Source: Sinimarinibacterium arenosum
GTDB lineage: Bacteria; Pseudomonadota; Gammaproteobacteria; Nevskiales; Nevskiaceae
Reading direction: 5' to 3'
NCBI RefSeq assembly: GCF_005047655.1
Contig: NZ_SUKF01000009.1
Span: 1 to 64,000, forward strand
Length of the DNA stretch: 64,000 bases
Position numbers and translations under genes: made by a program. The notes under the pieces are model-generated. The model was given only the letters and a program-made list of their open reading frames with translations, had not been told where the DNA came from and ran no database searches. Below are positions 63,680 through 64,000 of the stretch, one piece after another (positions within the stretch are counted from its first letter, which is position 1; each line of letters opens with the position of its first letter).

Positions 63680-64000
63680 ATGACCACCGTTGAAATCAAA
63701 GTGACGCGTGAACTGTTTCGTTTTCACAGTCAGCAAGAGTGGGTGAACAAAGCCCGTAGCTGGTATGCCAGCTGCGGGGTGCCCAAGGGGATGTACATCA
63801 CTGTGGATGCCAACGGCCACATCATGCACCGTGGCCAGTGCTTCGAGGCAGCGACCGCCGCCAACGCGTACCCGGTCACGGTTTACGAGTTGGCGACGAA
63901 CTGGGAGTACCGGCCTGACCCGGCTCCGGTCACAGCCAGCGCGGACGATGGCACCCACGACCCGCTGCAGGCCGCACACAGGCCGGGGATCGAGCCCCAA
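63680..64000 (+). CDS. Partial hypothetical protein, runs off the window
   Basis: At least 107 residues, open to the last base. TTVEIKVTRELFRFHSQQEWVNKARSWYASCGVPKGMYITVDANGHIMHRGQCFEAA looks like a small phage-type protein (W-V-N-K-A, then Y-I-T-V-D-A-x-G). Start by GAGAAGAAACC upstream. The C-terminus is missing. Confidence 0.55.
   Translation, partial: MTTVEIKVTRELFRFHSQQEWVNKARSWYASCGVPKGMYITVDANGHIMHRGQCFEAATAANAYPVTVYELATNWEYRPDPAPVTASADDGTHDPLQAAHRPGIEPQ

Noticed and set aside
1-64000. tRNA or rRNA genes
   Set aside because: I looked for tRNA T-arm and anticodon patterns and rRNA-like stretches and saw none, but a covariance search was not possible here.

Overview
The window is GC-rich DNA (roughly 60-65 percent by eye) from a large extrachromosomal or integrated mobile element of a proteobacterium: a megaplasmid, phage-plasmid or very large phage genome. 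I see no ribosomal, tRNA or core metabolic genes. Instead there are close to 100 mostly small genes, nearly all on the + strand, many of phage or plasmid type: MazG-like dNTP pyrophosphohydrolase, ASCH-, KTSC- and WGR-like domains, solitary DNA methyltransferases, a SbcCD/YhaON-like pair, a RecG-like helicase, a PD-(D/E)XK nuclease, toxin-antitoxin pairs and an orphan CRISPR array. No capsid, tail, conjugation or replication-initiator gene is recognisable, and the host cannot be named from this window.

The most striking property is an element-wide regulatory signature. More than 40 genes are preceded by a near-identical promoter-like module, GCGGGGC, then 13 (sometimes 14) nt, then TAGGGT or TACGGT. 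Its downstream box usually ends only 22-38 nt before the start codon. The module lies on the + strand at every listed site. Genes lacking it include obvious cargo: the minus-strand lipase, the minus-strand PemK-like operon, the TnpB element, the RES/Xre pair and the 756-residue sigma-region-4-like protein. A second signature is a C-terminal peptide, W-[DS]-x-x-A-[LM]-F-G-stop, on six otherwise different proteins (ends at 4891, 11269, 32701, 37609, 41626, 44515). It is encoded with different codons each time, so it looks selected as a peptide. Sliding-clamp-binding-like motifs (QLSLF, QSRLF, QTLPLF) sit at the ends of three DNA methyltransferases.

Layout. 0-5 kb: small genes, an AT-rich gap and a MazG-like enzyme with an internal duplication. 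5-9.3 kb: a GHKL ATPase and small proteins. 9.3-14 kb: small genes, including the first two of four copies of an unknown paralogous family. 14-16.5 kb: a patatin phospholipase and a RES/Xre toxin-antitoxin pair, separated by a promoter-terminator unit that may encode a small RNA. 16.6-24.8 kb: paralogues, a GNAT-like protein, a multi-HTH protein and a minus-strand lipoprotein lipase. 25-30 kb: a methyltransferase cluster, one member frameshifted inside its NPPF motif. 30-39.5 kb: membrane, ankyrin-like and envelope proteins and a Cas4-like nuclease. 39.5-40.04 kb: a CRISPR array with 61-bp period (29-bp repeats, 32-bp spacers), type I-E in style, without cas genes; its degenerate last repeat supplies the upstream promoter box of the next gene.

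40-46.8 kb: further small genes, another methyltransferase and two stop-start-coupled operons. 46.9-48.4 kb: a TnpB element. 50-51.5 kb: a minus-strand PemK-like operon. 52.3-58.5 kb: SbcD/SbcC-like genes, followed by a 2.48-kb insertion that duplicated the last 229 bp of sbcC and carries the sigma-region-4-like gene. 58.5-64 kb: a band-7-like lipoprotein, a RecG-like helicase and small proteins. Together the genes suggest an element that protects and repairs its DNA (methylation, SbcCD, RecG, nuclease), competes with other elements (CRISPR, toxin-antitoxin) and uses its own promoter class.
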